64,000 nucleotides of DNA from positions 1,426,001 through 1,490,000 of the forward strand of contig JALUTQ010000046.1 of the NCBI GenBank assembly GCA_032718865.1. The letters run 5' to 3'. The stretch's first letter is position 1; each line of letters opens with the position of its first letter. A model generated the notes under the pieces. That model did no database searches. It worked only from the letters and a program-made list of their open reading frames with translations, and had not been told where the DNA came from. This DNA comes from Tilletia caries (Eukaryota; Basidiomycota; Exobasidiomycetes; Tilletiales; Tilletiaceae). A program made the translations under genes and the position numbers. Shown here in pieces: positions 42,816-54,362 of the stretch.

Positions 42816-43145
42816 TAAGTCGCTGGGAAAAATCTGATGGTGCTGATTGCTGATGGCTTATGCCAGTGATTGGCGCGACTATGGCGACTATGGCGACTAT
42901 GAATAATCAGCTACTACAGTGTTTGTAACTATGGGCGACTACGACTATGACTATGACTATTTGGGTCAACGACTACGACTATGGTTTCTTCTGGCCATAG
43001 TCGCAAACTCGTAACTGTAGGTTACATAGTCTTTCTAAGGCCGAACTCTTGCATAGTTACACTATAGTCTATGGATAGTGTAACTATATGAGGCTATGGT
43101 GCGACTATGGTGCGACTATGGTGCAACTATAGCAGACCATAGTCC

Positions 43146-43840
43146 CAAGGCTCGGCAACTTACCAACCTACCTAACTGCAACTGCAGGTAAGTTAACTTA
43201 ATCTAGTTAAACTGTGACTAAACTGCGGGCGGCGGAGCCTCCTAAAAAATTAAGTCAACTTAAACTGTATGGGTTCGGACACGGTAACTTTAGGTACCTA
43301 GCAGTTGCCGTTCGCAAGCCGAAGATTTGACCCAACTTACAGTTACTCACAGCTACTTACAGTGCAAACTTATAGCTACTTATAGTTACTTACAGTTACT
43401 TAAATTTACTCACAGTGTGCGCAGTAACTAATCACAACTATAGCAGTCAACTATTAATAACTGTATCCAGTAACTAACAATAACTGGAACAGTTAACTAT
43501 TAACAACTGTGCCCACAGTAACTAATAATAACTGTAACAAGTAACTAAAAATAATTAAAAAGCATGAGTCTTTGGAGGTAGTCAAGAAAAGAAACATGTA
43601 CGAGCGAGCTCGGAGGCGGCAAAGTACGTGCCTAAAGACAAAACAGAATAGTGCCAGACATTTTAAGGTAGATACCGCGTGAATTGGGTGACTGAGATGC
43701 TCAAAATTAAGTTAACTGTAATGATAATAAGTGGCTAAACTGTGACTAAACTAAACTGCGGGCGCCGGCGCCGGGTTCCAACTTAAAAAACTTAACTGCG
43801 GACCAAAAATGGACAACTTATAATAACTGGCCGAGCCTTG
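43146..43840. mobile_element. hAT-like non-autonomous element, TSD CATAGTCC
   Basis: The tips CAAGGCTCGGC and GCCGAGCCTTG are perfect inverted repeats, flanked by the perfect 8-bp duplication CATAGTCC (43138-43145 and 43841-43848). The duplicated octamer is itself one of the GACTAT/CATAGTC words of the surrounding element, so this is an insertion into it. The 695 bp are dominated by AGTTAACT/TAACTAAT words and have no coding frame. A left-end fragment is at 550. Confidence 0.88.
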
Positions 43841-44632
43841 CATAGTCCTACTACTTTTGTAGAGATTGACCCCATACAGAGCGCCAGCGCCTCAGCAGCG
43901 AGTCGGCAGCGTGTCAATACGCTGTGGACAGAAATCACTCGTATAGCAGCGTGTCGCATTTCCCAAAATCTGTCATGTTTTTCTTGATACGCTGCTCATC
44001 CGCTGCCCAAACGCTGGCAGTACATATTAAACAGTACCACACGTCCCCCGCCGCTCCCTCCGGCCAGCACGCCTCCTCTCTCCCCGACCCTCTCCGCGGC
44101 GGCCCCGACACACGATATCCTTGACTGCTGAATGCCGTCCACTGGAAAGAAAAGAAAGAAAATGTATTAGAGAGTCAAACGCAAAAAGAGTAAGCTGAGA
44201 TCACCTTCAGCAGACTAGAGGTCAGAGACAATAGACTGCAGGTGGACAAAAGAATACGTGAGGAACAAGTAGAGCGGTATGCAGTCAAACCGAGGAAAGA
44301 GCTCACTGAGGTACGTATTTGATCTGCGCAGTAATAAGATGTAATCGTCAATAACCAGTGCGGATGAACCTCATGCGAACGACAACTCTGAAGCTGAACA
44401 GGGTATACTCACATTCCTAAGCGTGCTGATTTGCAAGAAGAAAAATGGAAAGCGTCGGTTCACACATGCACTCGCTAACATGAGCGCAAAGCCAGCACAT
44501 GAGAGATTGACCAGCGCCGTTTGGGTACATTTTGTATGACTGCGGAGTACTGAACAGTGAACATCTCAAAGGGTAAGAGAGATGGCACGTAAGCAAAACA
44601 CAGAGAGTATCTCATAAGATAGTCATCATCAT

Positions 44633-45197
44633 CAGAGCTCGGCAAGTGAAGATAGTGAGCTTTTCTTGGAGAAAGTATAGTGAAAGTGAAAGTGAAGGTC
44701 TCAGCCGGCCGAAAAAGTATAGTTTAGTTATGAAAAGTTGATATAGTGACTACTAGTTTGAGCGCTTTTTGCGACCGTTGCGGCCACATAGAAGACCGCG
44801 GTGGTCCCTGGTTTTGTCTCATCAGAGCCTTAACAAGTCACTAGGTAGTGAAGATAGTTGCAAGAGTTTTACAAAGTGATGTGGAATGAGGAGTGTCTAA
44901 TAATATTATAAAGTGTTGATAGCAACTGGGTAGTAAACTATTAGTTACTTCCCTGGATAGTTACTTACTAGCGACTGCCTTAACTTGGCAGCACTACTAG
45001 TGATAGCAAGTGACTTCAAGTTCAACATGAAGACGAACTCACTATCCCCGTACTTTCTTCACTTTCCCGGCCCCGCCAAAGTGAAAGCTCACTATCATTT
45101 TTTCGACGGCTCGGAGGCCAAAGTATAGTGAAAGTTGCACTACCAGTTCTCACTTTCAAGTTACAAAGTATACAAAGTGAAGAAAGGCCGAGACCTG
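44633..45197. mobile_element. hAT-like non-autonomous element, worn 8-bp TSD
   Basis: The tips are CAGAGCTCGGC and, inverted, CAGGTCTCGGC (9 of 11 equal). The flanks ATCATCAT (44625-44632) and ACCATCAT (45198-45205) agree at seven of eight positions. The 565 bp are built from AAGTGAAG/CACTATC words, with a palindromic TCAGCCGGCCGA near 44700. No frame. Confidence 0.65.
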
Positions 45198-46603
45198 ACC
45201 ATCATACATGCCCATACTCACGAATGCAAGGAAACTAAGATATGACCGTATGGTGTATGACTGCAAGAGTGGTGAACACGCTGGTCAGCTCATAACTAGT
45301 ACAACAACGTATCAGTCGGCCGCAGCCCTACCTTTTTCCAGTGCTAAATAAGAAAAGGTAAATGGCTGGAAGAAAGCCGAGGAAGGCAATGAGATAGTCA
45401 AAGAGAAGCTTGAAGGAGCAGCATGTGAGATGTAAGAAATCACCAAAAATTAAGGTGTCGGACTGAGAACAAGCTGCCAAAGAAAGAGAGAAACGCGATC
45501 AGTACTGCTGAAAGATGAATAGAACTTTGTGACTCATGAGCTGAAAGTCCCTGACACGCGAGGCATCATGAGAAGCGTCGAGAAGCATGCACCTTAGTGA
45601 TGCGGAGGAAACTTTCAAGATTCTGAATATGCAGAACGCGCACTGACCGTTGGAGGCTGGAGGCAGTGATGTGTGATATCAGAGAGAAAGAAAAAGGGAA
45701 CGAAAAGGGGAAGAGGTACAATCTAGTAAAGTACTGTCAGCCCTCCAGAAGCAAAGTAATGCGTGGTGGACGAGGACTGGTGGGAGCAAAATTGAAATTT
45801 TGATTGGCGTCCGTGTTGCCGAAATTTAATGAAATGTCTCAGCGTGACTGCAGCGTGTCGGCAGCGCGGTCAGAAAATTCGAAAAGTCATCCCCTTTTCC
45901 ACATTTTCGTGCAGAGTATCAGCAGCATGTCAGAAGCGTGTGAAGACGCTATAACAAGGAGCTCCACCTTTGGCAACGTCTCAGCAGCGTCACAGTGTTT
46001 CAGCAGCGGACCCACAGTGCCTCATTTTTTTTACTGAGGCGACTGCGACTATGACTATATTCCAAAACTTACTGTTGCGACTACGACTACGACTATGGCC
46101 GAAAATTGTGACACTATAGTCGTTGCCAACACTGGCTCATCTTCACGACCATTTTTATGCTTCCTCGCAAAATATATGTATGTAAATTGTAATGGTTGTG
46201 CAGACCTCAGTAACACTGCATCAATGCTTTTAAGGCGCCACATCCGCACCAATTCAAGGCATCCGCACCAAACGCGCACCTCTCGGGCTTGGAAAGATGT
46301 GTCTGAAGATATAACAGGTCTCACCAGCGCCAAACTTGCGGCAGACCCGCAGTCTCTAGTCGCAGAGGTTCTGCACAATTATTTGTAAATTGCAGAATTA
46401 GATCTCGAATTCCTCAACTTGAACATCGCTGTTTGCACGTGACATACATTGAATCGTTGCGCAATGATGCGTTCCTTCAAGAAAATTTTAGAGGATTTTG
46501 AGACGGCATCCAGTTCTCCACTCCATTGTGACCCGTCCCTTACCCTGTGGGGTCGGAGTATTCCCCGAACTCTATTACCGCTAGAAGTTAGAAGTTTACG
46601 TTA
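45198..46603. other. No gene; ends of the GACTAT element and unique sequence
   Basis: Up to 46134 this belongs to the GACTAT-word element. From 46135 to 46603 short frames on both strands (46055-46388) show nothing recognisable. Confidence 0.35.
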
Positions 46604-47085
46604 TATCCCACCGGCCTGGCTTTTGAGCCAGAGTGCTCCCCAGACTTTTTGAGGCCATGAGTTATAAAAATTAGAATATGAACGGGAAATGAAAAGTAGC
46701 AAGAAAGTCATGCCTTGATGACTGATGTGGCTTAATGCTTGGTCTGAATATCTTAAACTCGAATTCTCAAAAGGCGTGCTCATTGCTGAATGCTGTGACC
46801 TGTCAGATGTGGATGGCATACCTAAAGAATGGCCCAGAAGCAAAGGCAATCATCTAAATCACATAGACACTCTCCGCCATGATTTTCCACACAACATAGA
46901 TGATGAGCAGATAGATCTCCCCAAAGGCCAAAGCTGTAATGTAACATGTGTATTGCGTACCTGATCGGTGCCCGCAGGCCACAGTTGATAAATCGATATG
47001 GACTGACGCTTACCGCGCCTCGCTCTCAGGGTAGCTTCGCTACCCTTCGAGCTCTCCGCCATGATCTTCCACACAACATAGGCGT
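46604..47085 (-). mobile_element. CCCCAGACTTT-family element, partial copy
   Basis: It starts ATCCCACCGGCCTGGC, then TGCTCCCCAGACTTTTTGAGG, and follows the inverted order of copy 1 up to GGTAGCTTCGCTACCCTTCG and CACACAACATAGG (about 47085). The CTACTGA array and the far end are missing. Confidence 0.6.
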
Positions 47086-47551
47086 GTTGCAGCTGGACAT
47101 TGATCTCTCGCCTCTTCTTTGTGCTCTCGCTTTTCTGTTCTGTTCTGTATGTTACCCCTTGGTGCCGGTGGCCAACGCTCTGTCTGCACTTCCAGCTCTA
47201 CTGCCTCTCCTCGTGGTGCTCTGCAGAGCATTTGGCTGCTTCCATGCTATCAGGGGGGCTTTCCAATGTAATACACGTTTTCTCCCTTCCTTCCTCATAG
47301 AACACCACGTGTCATGCACTGTCAACTGCATGACATCCACATGGTATGCACTACCTCACATTGTCATTCGACAATCTCTCATGTCACTGACAGGGCCTTG
47401 CAACTCATGTGATTTTGGATACAAGGCACGCACGTACTTTATGTGATTATGTCTACCATCTCTGCGTTGTATGCATGATTCTCACAAATAGAACGAATGA
47501 CCAAAGATATGACATTCAACGGTCAGGAGAGAACGTAACAAACCGATCTGG
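47086..47551. other. No gene recognised
   Basis: Short hydrophobic frames (for example 47100-47300) lack any family feature or codon bias. No repeats were noticed. Confidence 0.35.
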
Positions 47552-49719
47552 TCAGCATCCGTGTTTGTTGGATCGGAGGCTGGGTGGAGCGAGCTTGTAT
47601 GGGAGTGTTACTTTTGGTACGTCTGGGGCTGGGTCGTCGCTCTCTGTGTGGTCATGAGCGCCGCGTTGGCGTTGATCGGCTTTGGAATTTGGCAGTTTAG
47701 GGCGTGAGACGGCAACATTCGACTGCCGGATGCTCTTGATGGCGAGGAAGATTGAGTCAATGGAGGGGGGACGGCGTTCGTGGAGGATCGGACTAATCAT
47801 AGCTGAGGAACGCTGCGCCATCAGACCGTCTTTTTGTACATCTAGTGCTCGTGACATCTGAACTGTATTTGTGCCTCATCAACATTATCAGCTTTCACTG
47901 ACTATGTAGAAAGCGGGGGCCTGAGGGTGGAGGAGATAAAATGGACTATAAGGGGAGTGGTTAAAGGCAGCCTCATCTCCGCTGGCTTGACAGCGCTGGC
48001 CTGGATGACTTCAGTCGCAGCCTCCCCCTCAGCAGTGGAGAGCGCCGCCCTCAGGGCAATCCGGATACTTGGCCGCGCGGCAGAGCTCATGTCGAGTGCG
48101 CTGCCGAAGGCGACACTGGACAGCCGCTTGGTGCGGACGAGCAAAACCCCGCTGACGAGACACTCGTCGACGATCCGGTGCAGGTAGCGGTTCTGGTCGG
48201 CGGTGGAGACGTTGTGTGTGTCCGCGGGGACGGATGGCGAAGACGTTTCCGCTGCGCCGCTCCGGTAATTACCGGCTGTTTTGACGGAGAGGGGCGCCTT
48301 GATGCGCGCCACGGCTGGGGGCGGTGCGGGCGGGACTGTGATACTGGTCCATCAGTCGTCTACCCACGTCCGAGATGGTGGTGCTCTTCCGAAAGCCTGC
48401 GGCAATGCCTTCCACAGTGAAATGCCACAGCTCCACGTACTGGGATGCCGCCACCTTGTTCATGGTGGTTTGACAGGGGAGCTGCACAATGTCCCCCACC
48501 GTACCCTCTGGATCGTAGCCGAGCAGGAGGCGAGGGTCGGCGCCCGACAGAGAGTGCACCGCTCCGTGTTGAGGGCTTGGTGAGGCGGAGCTGCCGAGAG
48601 GAAAGCCCGGCATGCTGGCCCCGGAGAAGTGACCGAGAGCATCGTCAGTTGGAAAGACGGTGCCACCGGAAGCGCCGACAGCGTCACCATCTGCCGCCAG
48701 TGGTGTGGTGAGCATGGGGTGGGAGGGGGGAGAGGCAGCGGACAGTCCCGTGTGAGCGGCGGGCAGGGCCGCCGTAGTCGTCAGACCCTGCGACAATGAC
48801 GACGAAGCCGAGTTGTCCCTAGGAGGACCGGCCGGACCCAATGCCGCGAATGGAGACGAGGAGACAGGCCCAGCGCCCAGCTGCACTGCTGTGTGGGCAG
48901 ATGCGTGCGCCTCAGAAGCCGGAGCGGACGACGTGGGAGCAGGAGGAGTGATCCGTTGCCGACCGATGACCGGAGCAGGCGACTCGAAGAACTGCTGCTG
49001 CTTGGACGGCGACAGCCTCTGGAACGCCTGGAGGAAGGCATCCATCGACACCGGCTCGGGCGTGCGGGCCCGCGACGCAAGAGAGGCCGAGTCCTGACTG
49101 TGTGAAGCGGCGACGGTGTCCTGACCCGTGGACGACAGCGGTGCGGTGGCGTCCGTGTGAGGCGACGGGCCTCCAGCAGTAGTAGGTTCGGGCCGGAGGC
49201 TGCCGCGAGTGCAGTCCGCAGACGCGTCGCCGGACGTGCCGCTTCGACTGCGTCACCCAGCTGTGATATGGTGCGCTTCTCCGCTTGCGACGCCGCAGTC
49301 GGGGTGCGTTGGGATCGGGATCCGGAAGCGGCGCGCGAGGTCTTCTTGGGTGCCTATATGCGCATCAGGACAGTCAGAAACGGGTCAGCAAACAGCAACA
49401 GAGGACAGCAGACACGGTGGCAGAGTGCAGACTCGCCTTAGCGGACAGACCAGAGTCGTCGGACGGAACGGAGCTCGACTGCGCAGTCGCAGGAGAGGCC
49501 AGCGTCGCAGAGGACGAGGCAGCAGTGTCGGCCACCGGCGTGGACGAGGCAGCATCGGACCCCTTCGGTGCCATCGCAGCTGCAAGGGCAGTGGAGTGGG
49601 CTTCTTCCATGGAGCGGGCCTGGATGTACGCCTTCAGTGGCCGGATTGAGCAGAGTGCGGGCTTCTTCGATGGCAGAGTCCATCTTTGCTTGGTTGGCGA
49701 CCATGTTGGCGTCGGTCAT
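47552..49719 (-). pseudogene. Companion gene divergent from the tyrosine recombinase
   Basis: From ATG 49719 (MTDANMVANQAKMDSAIEEA) the sense passes through several frames: EEAHSTALAAAMAPKGSDAA, then (after a likely intron with acceptor near 49353) APKKTSRAASGSRSQRTPTA. A long S/A/P-rich frame from about 49250 to 48310 contains PVSMDAFLQAFQRLSPSKQQ. It also contains the only conserved-looking part, EGTVGDIVQLPCQTTMNKVA followed by QYVELWHFTVEGIAAGF and STTISDVGRRLMDQYHSPA. A frame change near 48300 joins this to VARIKAPLSVKTAGNYRSGA and RYLHRIVDECLVSGVLLVRT, ending at 47902. A last exon may start after TTCAG at 47857 (MSRALDVQKDG, open to 47552). I recall short 'EYVD/EYVEL' modules in proteins encoded beside tyrosine-recombinase elements. 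Function unknown; at least two frame changes suggest it is broken. Confidence 0.45.
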
Positions 49720-50755
49720 CGTTCGCGGTCAAAGTTGACGGTGAGCAGAGCAGAGCGGAGCAGAGGAGTCTTGTCGACGATGCTGCTGGGATGGAGGAGC
49801 TCCCGCGCATTCTGCTGAGGGCTTCTCGTTTTCTTCCTCCATTCCGCGCAGAAGAGGAGAGAAATCTCAGGGGTTCTGTGGCAGTTGAATGACATGAGGC
49901 AGCACGCAGAAGGCAACGGATAGGGGCTCTTCTCAAGCCGCAAACGGCCCCCAGGTCCGTGCAAAGGTATCTCATCTTGAAGGTGAAGAACCAACCGATG
50001 TCAAGAGAAGAGAAGGGTAGCAGGGAAGTGGGAACACCAAATAATCCACCGCATCGTCGCAGGGATCTGAGATGAAAGCAAAGAGACGCAGATGTACTGC
50101 ACCACTGGTTGAGCGTACCGTGCCTGTAAAAGGATGGGAGGGAACCTGAAGAGGTGATGCTGTGACCTGTGAGCAACCCGAGAGAGGTAAATGAGGTGGT
50201 TGTGCACGGTCCTACACACCTCGAAGGTCGCGAAGGTGAAGAACCAACACTTCGGAGGGGGTCAGAAATGTGAGGTCAAGGACAAGTCGCCTTCGTCTTC
50301 AACAAACCGCGTCCCAAACCGGGACGTTAGATGGTCCGAATTCAAAACACGACACGCCCATGTAAAAAAAGTGATGTGTTTACTAACAGAATCTGGGAGC
50401 TCACTCAGAGGACGTCGGTCGACTTTTAATGATTTGCTTACGGCCGTAAGATTTCCGGCACCCCATAAACCCCCCTAGTTGTTCTCCGTTCGGTCACGGT
50501 CAAAGAAGTGGGGGTCACATGACTGTGTCCAGCGGTCACCAGCTTGCGCACGTATGCTCCTGTGAAACTTCGCTGGTTATTGGTGAGGTGGGCAGGAGAG
50601 AGGAGCCCACGACATGGACCACAATCCGCGTTCTGTCTCCTTCCTATGACTTGCTTCGTCTTCCTGTTCCTTCCCGCTCTCTGATCTCCCTAGAGCCACG
50701 GATCGCCCGCGGAGAGACCTCGCTGTCTGCGACACGAGATTTCAGCCACCATACC
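49720..50755. other. Divergent intergenic region of the recombinase pair
   Basis: About 1 kb between the two start codons. It has TTACGGCCGTAAG (a palindrome shared with the CCCCAGACTTT family, 50437-50449) and no recognisable gene; frames at 49716-50219 on the minus strand are pyrimidine-driven. Promoters for both genes should lie here. Confidence 0.4.
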
Positions 50756-53700
50756 ATGCCAGCTCCAGCCTCGGCGGACGCGCCGGAACGCGTGCCAGAA
50801 GCGAGCGCGGTATCTCCCTCGTCTTCAACGCAGCGCAAGCAAGCCGGAAACATTGGAGGACGAGGCACAAAACGAAGGGCAGACGGAGTCGTTTACACGC
50901 CGAACAAAAAGCGATGTGCCGTTTATTACGTCTTCGGCGATGCCACGACGAGAGGCTTCACCGTCAAGGATCGAGCAAAGAAACTCGGGGTCGGTATGCC
51001 TACGATGTACGACTGGAAGAAGAGCTACCCGGAGGCTTGGAGGTGTGTATCAGCTGCTCGCATTGGTACTTGGCTCGTGAATCTGTTCTTGAATCCTGCT
51101 CCCCACTTTTTGATGGTACGTCGTCTCCAGCACACTGGGCAAGCTCGATGCCAGCTCGCCCGTCGCTCGCGAGATGCGCGACATCACATCTCGACCAGCA
51201 CCCCAGAATCTCACTTTCTTCCTCACTTCCGATGACCCTGCCACGTGGTCTCCGAACGGTGCCGCTAGCAGCAGCACCGTGACCGCTCCCGCCCAAAACG
51301 CCTCGCAGTCAACCACTGCGGCTGTCTACGTCCCTGCCTTCGTCCGTCCGGATGGACTTGGACCCAACGCCGAGCCACAGGAGACATTCGGCGGCCGAGG
51401 TCCTGGCGTACTGCCTCCTGAACTGGTGCAGCAGTTGGCAAAGGAAGGAGCACTTGCCACGGACAAAGAGATTGCGGCGGTACATGCCACCAAACTGGAC
51501 AAGGACGCCAGTTCAGGAGCTGCTCCTTACATCAATGAGACCATTAATCTGGCTCTTCATCTGAAGCAGAGCACTCTAGCCCCCAAGGTCAAGAAGAACT
51601 GGGATGGGGTCAAAAAACATTTCCTCGTGAGTGACCATTCCCCAATCCCTTCCAGACCTTCGCTTTCTCCTCCTTTCTCTGTTTACCTAACTTAACTGCG
51701 CTTCTGCTCTTTCATTCAGGCCTTCTGGCGTTGTCTCAATCGAATCAGAGCTCAGCAGCAGAGCGGAGATGGCTCCGAAGACGGCGTCTCAGAGACGTCG
51801 GAGGAAAACGAGCTGGAGGATATACTGGTTTCCGAGCAGAAGCTCGTTACTTACCTCAAGTGAGCTTTTGATCGGAGTCGGTGGTGTCTCATTGTTTGTT
51901 TCGCTGTTTCCCTGTTGCTCTGACAAAGTTGAATTGATTCTTCCTCTCCTTCTTAGCTGCTATGTCCTTCACAAAAATCCTACGATCGGCGACGAGGGAA
52001 TAGAAACCCACATCAAGGCCGTCGTCAACCTCTGGGAGACTCAAACCCTCCAGGGACGCAACCACTTCCCTCACCCTCAAAATGGTGCTCTCATGAAGGC
52101 CTTCACCAAGGCCTTGAAGCACGGACGGAGTGCCTTGGCAGCGGCCAAGTTTAATGATGCCTGGAAACACACTCTCAAGGATGGTTACGATCCGGAAGAG
52201 TACCAGAGAATCAGCAGGTGGTACCTCAAGCAGGAAGAGACTGCAGGAGAAGATCGCGATGCTTGGGTTCGCGCGCGTTTCGATTTCTTGATGCAACATG
52301 CGATTATGGGTCGCTCGGAGGACCTCCGAAACGCAAAGCTCTCGTCTCTCTACGTCCACACTGTGAGTAGTATCGTGCTTCCGCTTTCCCTTAGAACCTC
52401 CTTCACTCCTCTTTTCTCTAGCTCCTTTCCTCCCATCTTTCGTTCTTGGCTGACAGTAATGCTTGCTTTCGCTGGTCATAGGTTCCACAATCTCGCCCAC
52501 AGACATGCAAGGCTGTCGTCGTGAGCATCCGGCACAGCAAGACCAATGTTGATGCGCGCCGAGAGTTCGGCATCGCGGCACGTCACAAGAACGTGGAGAC
52601 GTGTCCGATTGGGGCGCTGGCTTTGTATTTCTTCCAGCGGTTCCACATGCGCGACGAGTTTCCCGACTTGTCGTCTCGCACGGCTTGGTACGAGCTCAAT
52701 CTTCTGGTTGACGATGAGGAGCGTGGTGGGATTGAATGGGTAGACCAGGCTGGAGTTCTGCGTCAGGCCTTTTCCGACCTCGGGATCTCGTCATCAAAGC
52801 TTACGCACGCAATGCGAGGAGCAGCAGCACGCCATGCGCACGAGGCTGGCTGCTCCGAGGCTAGCATTCGCATACACGGCCGGTGGACGGCCTCAGGCGA
52901 TCAGCTCATCGAACGATACCTGACCGGCATCGCGGTGCAGCCCGTCCGCGCGCTCTCCGGATTCCACATCGAAGGCGGAGACCACTACCTTCCACGCACT
53001 CTTCTTGACCCTCCCGCTTCTCTCACCAGCAAGCTGTGGCCACAACTCGACGAAGCGGAGGCTTCAGTGCGCTCACGTCACGCTACAGGCGGGCAAAAGG
53101 ATGAAGCTGCTTTAGCCTTTCTCGAGGTCATGCGTTGGTTGCGGGTGGTGCTGCTGCAGGATGCGGCGTTGCTGTCTACGAGCTTCCCTTCTCTGCCAAT
53201 CTGGTCAACTGAGCCCTTCATATCCGAGGACTTCAAAACCTTCCGGTCCGAGCTCACCACCAAGATCGCTGAGACCCCTCATCCCCTCGAGGTGACAATC
53301 ACGGAGATCATACCACGCCTCGGACATGCGCTGGCCGACGTGCGCGCTAGTAGCGCGGAGACGACGGAGGCCTTCAAGCAGGCAATATCCGCGCAGCAAG
53401 TTGACAACGAGCGCCTTCGTCTGACTCTCGAGCGCGCCATCACCACGCTATCCGAGTCGATTGAGCGCCGCGATCAAGCAGACGAGAGCAGAGCTCAAGC
53501 GCAGCAGGTCATCATGAGCAGCATTTGCGCTCTTGCTGGCGCATCTTCCACTGTGAGCGTGACTCTGTGGTTGGAATGTGATCTGTTTTATTGTGCTGAC
53601 TCTCGTTACGATGTTCTGGATGATATCCACTTGTAGCTTCAGTCGACACACACCAATCAACACGAGCAGCAGCAGCAGACTCTTCAGATGCTTGTGCGCC

Positions 53701-54362
53701 TTATGGCCGCCAGTACGCTCCCGGCTTCTTTGCCGTCTGCCGCTGGGTCCACCTTTTCCTCCACCACGCCCGCTCCAAACAACGCTCATGCCAGTCCCAG
53801 TTCATCGACATGTGCGCTCACACCACCGCTTTTGGATCAGCCATCGTCACCTGCGCCCATACCGGCGCCTACACCGCTGGTGGGTCAGCAGGAGCACGAA
53901 TTGATCGCCAACAACAACAACTCCCTCTCCACCACGGTCGCACAGGAGAGGCCTGCGCCTTCAGCATCTCTTGGATCTGCTGCCTCGTCTGTCCTGCAGT
54001 CCTCGCCCATTCTTCTCCCTCGTACACTCTTGTGCATTGCGGCAAAGGCAAGCACGGTCAAGGACCTTGCCACAGAGTGGTACACGGGCAAGGACGGCTA
54101 CGTGGGCGTGCGCGCACGCTTAGAGGCCAAAGACGAAGCACTGGAGTCAAAGGGATCGGCTGCGCGCAAGCAGATCTGCCGCTGGCGTCGCGTGATTGGA
54201 GTGTTGGAGGCACTGCAGAGTCAGAGGGGATGGAGTCGAGAAGAAACAGCACGAGCAATGGATGCACAACTCAAAAAGAACAAGCACGGCATTCGAACGC
54301 TTGCCGACAACCATCTCGCAAAGGAGGAAGCGCGGACCTCGTGGATGGAGACAGTACCATAG
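50756..54362 (+). CDS. Crypton-like tyrosine recombinase, intact
   Basis: Six exons (50756-51042, 51131-51626, 51720-51859, 51957-52362, 52482-53552, 53637-54362) join in frame across five GT-AG introns of 84-119 bp and encode 1041 aa. The N-terminal part (VYTPNKKRCAVYYVFGDATT, KKLGVGMPTMYDWKKSYPEA) looks like a helix-turn-helix. The catalytic domain has the first Arg in IMGRSEDLRNAKLSSLYVH, the HxxR as LTHAMRGAAARHAHEAG, the HGRW box (IRIHGRWTAS) and the Tyr nucleophile in LIERYLTGIA. A coiled-coil-like segment with QVDNERLRLTLERAITTLSE follows. The C-terminus (TVKDLATEWYTGKDGYVGVR ... ICRWRRVIGVLEAL) fits the GCR1_C DNA-binding domain found in fungal Cryptons. Cryptons cut and paste DNA through a circular intermediate and lack terminal inverted repeats, so element ends cannot be set here. 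No stop or frameshift is seen. A companion gene diverges upstream. Confidence 0.85.

Larger units (their letters stand above)
42864..46134. mobile_element. hAT-like element with GACTAT words, host of nested insertions
   Basis: The left tip is CAGTGATTGGCGCGACTATG and the right tip, read inverted, is CAGTGTTGGCAACGACTATA. Both ends are full of GACTATG/CATAGTC words (42875-43145 and 46040-46120). The flanks GCTTATGC and GCTCATCT agree at five of eight positions, a worn duplication. The 3.3-kb interior contains two younger elements (43146-43840 and 44633-45197). Stretches around 43865-44010 and 45830-46015 are rich in CAGCGTGTC words, perhaps another insertion. No transposase frame is recognisable. 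Confidence 0.55.

Noticed and set aside
43924..44124. 66-codon frame as a gene
   Set aside because: It lies in a CAGCGTGTC-word cluster inside a composite element and has no recognisable feature.
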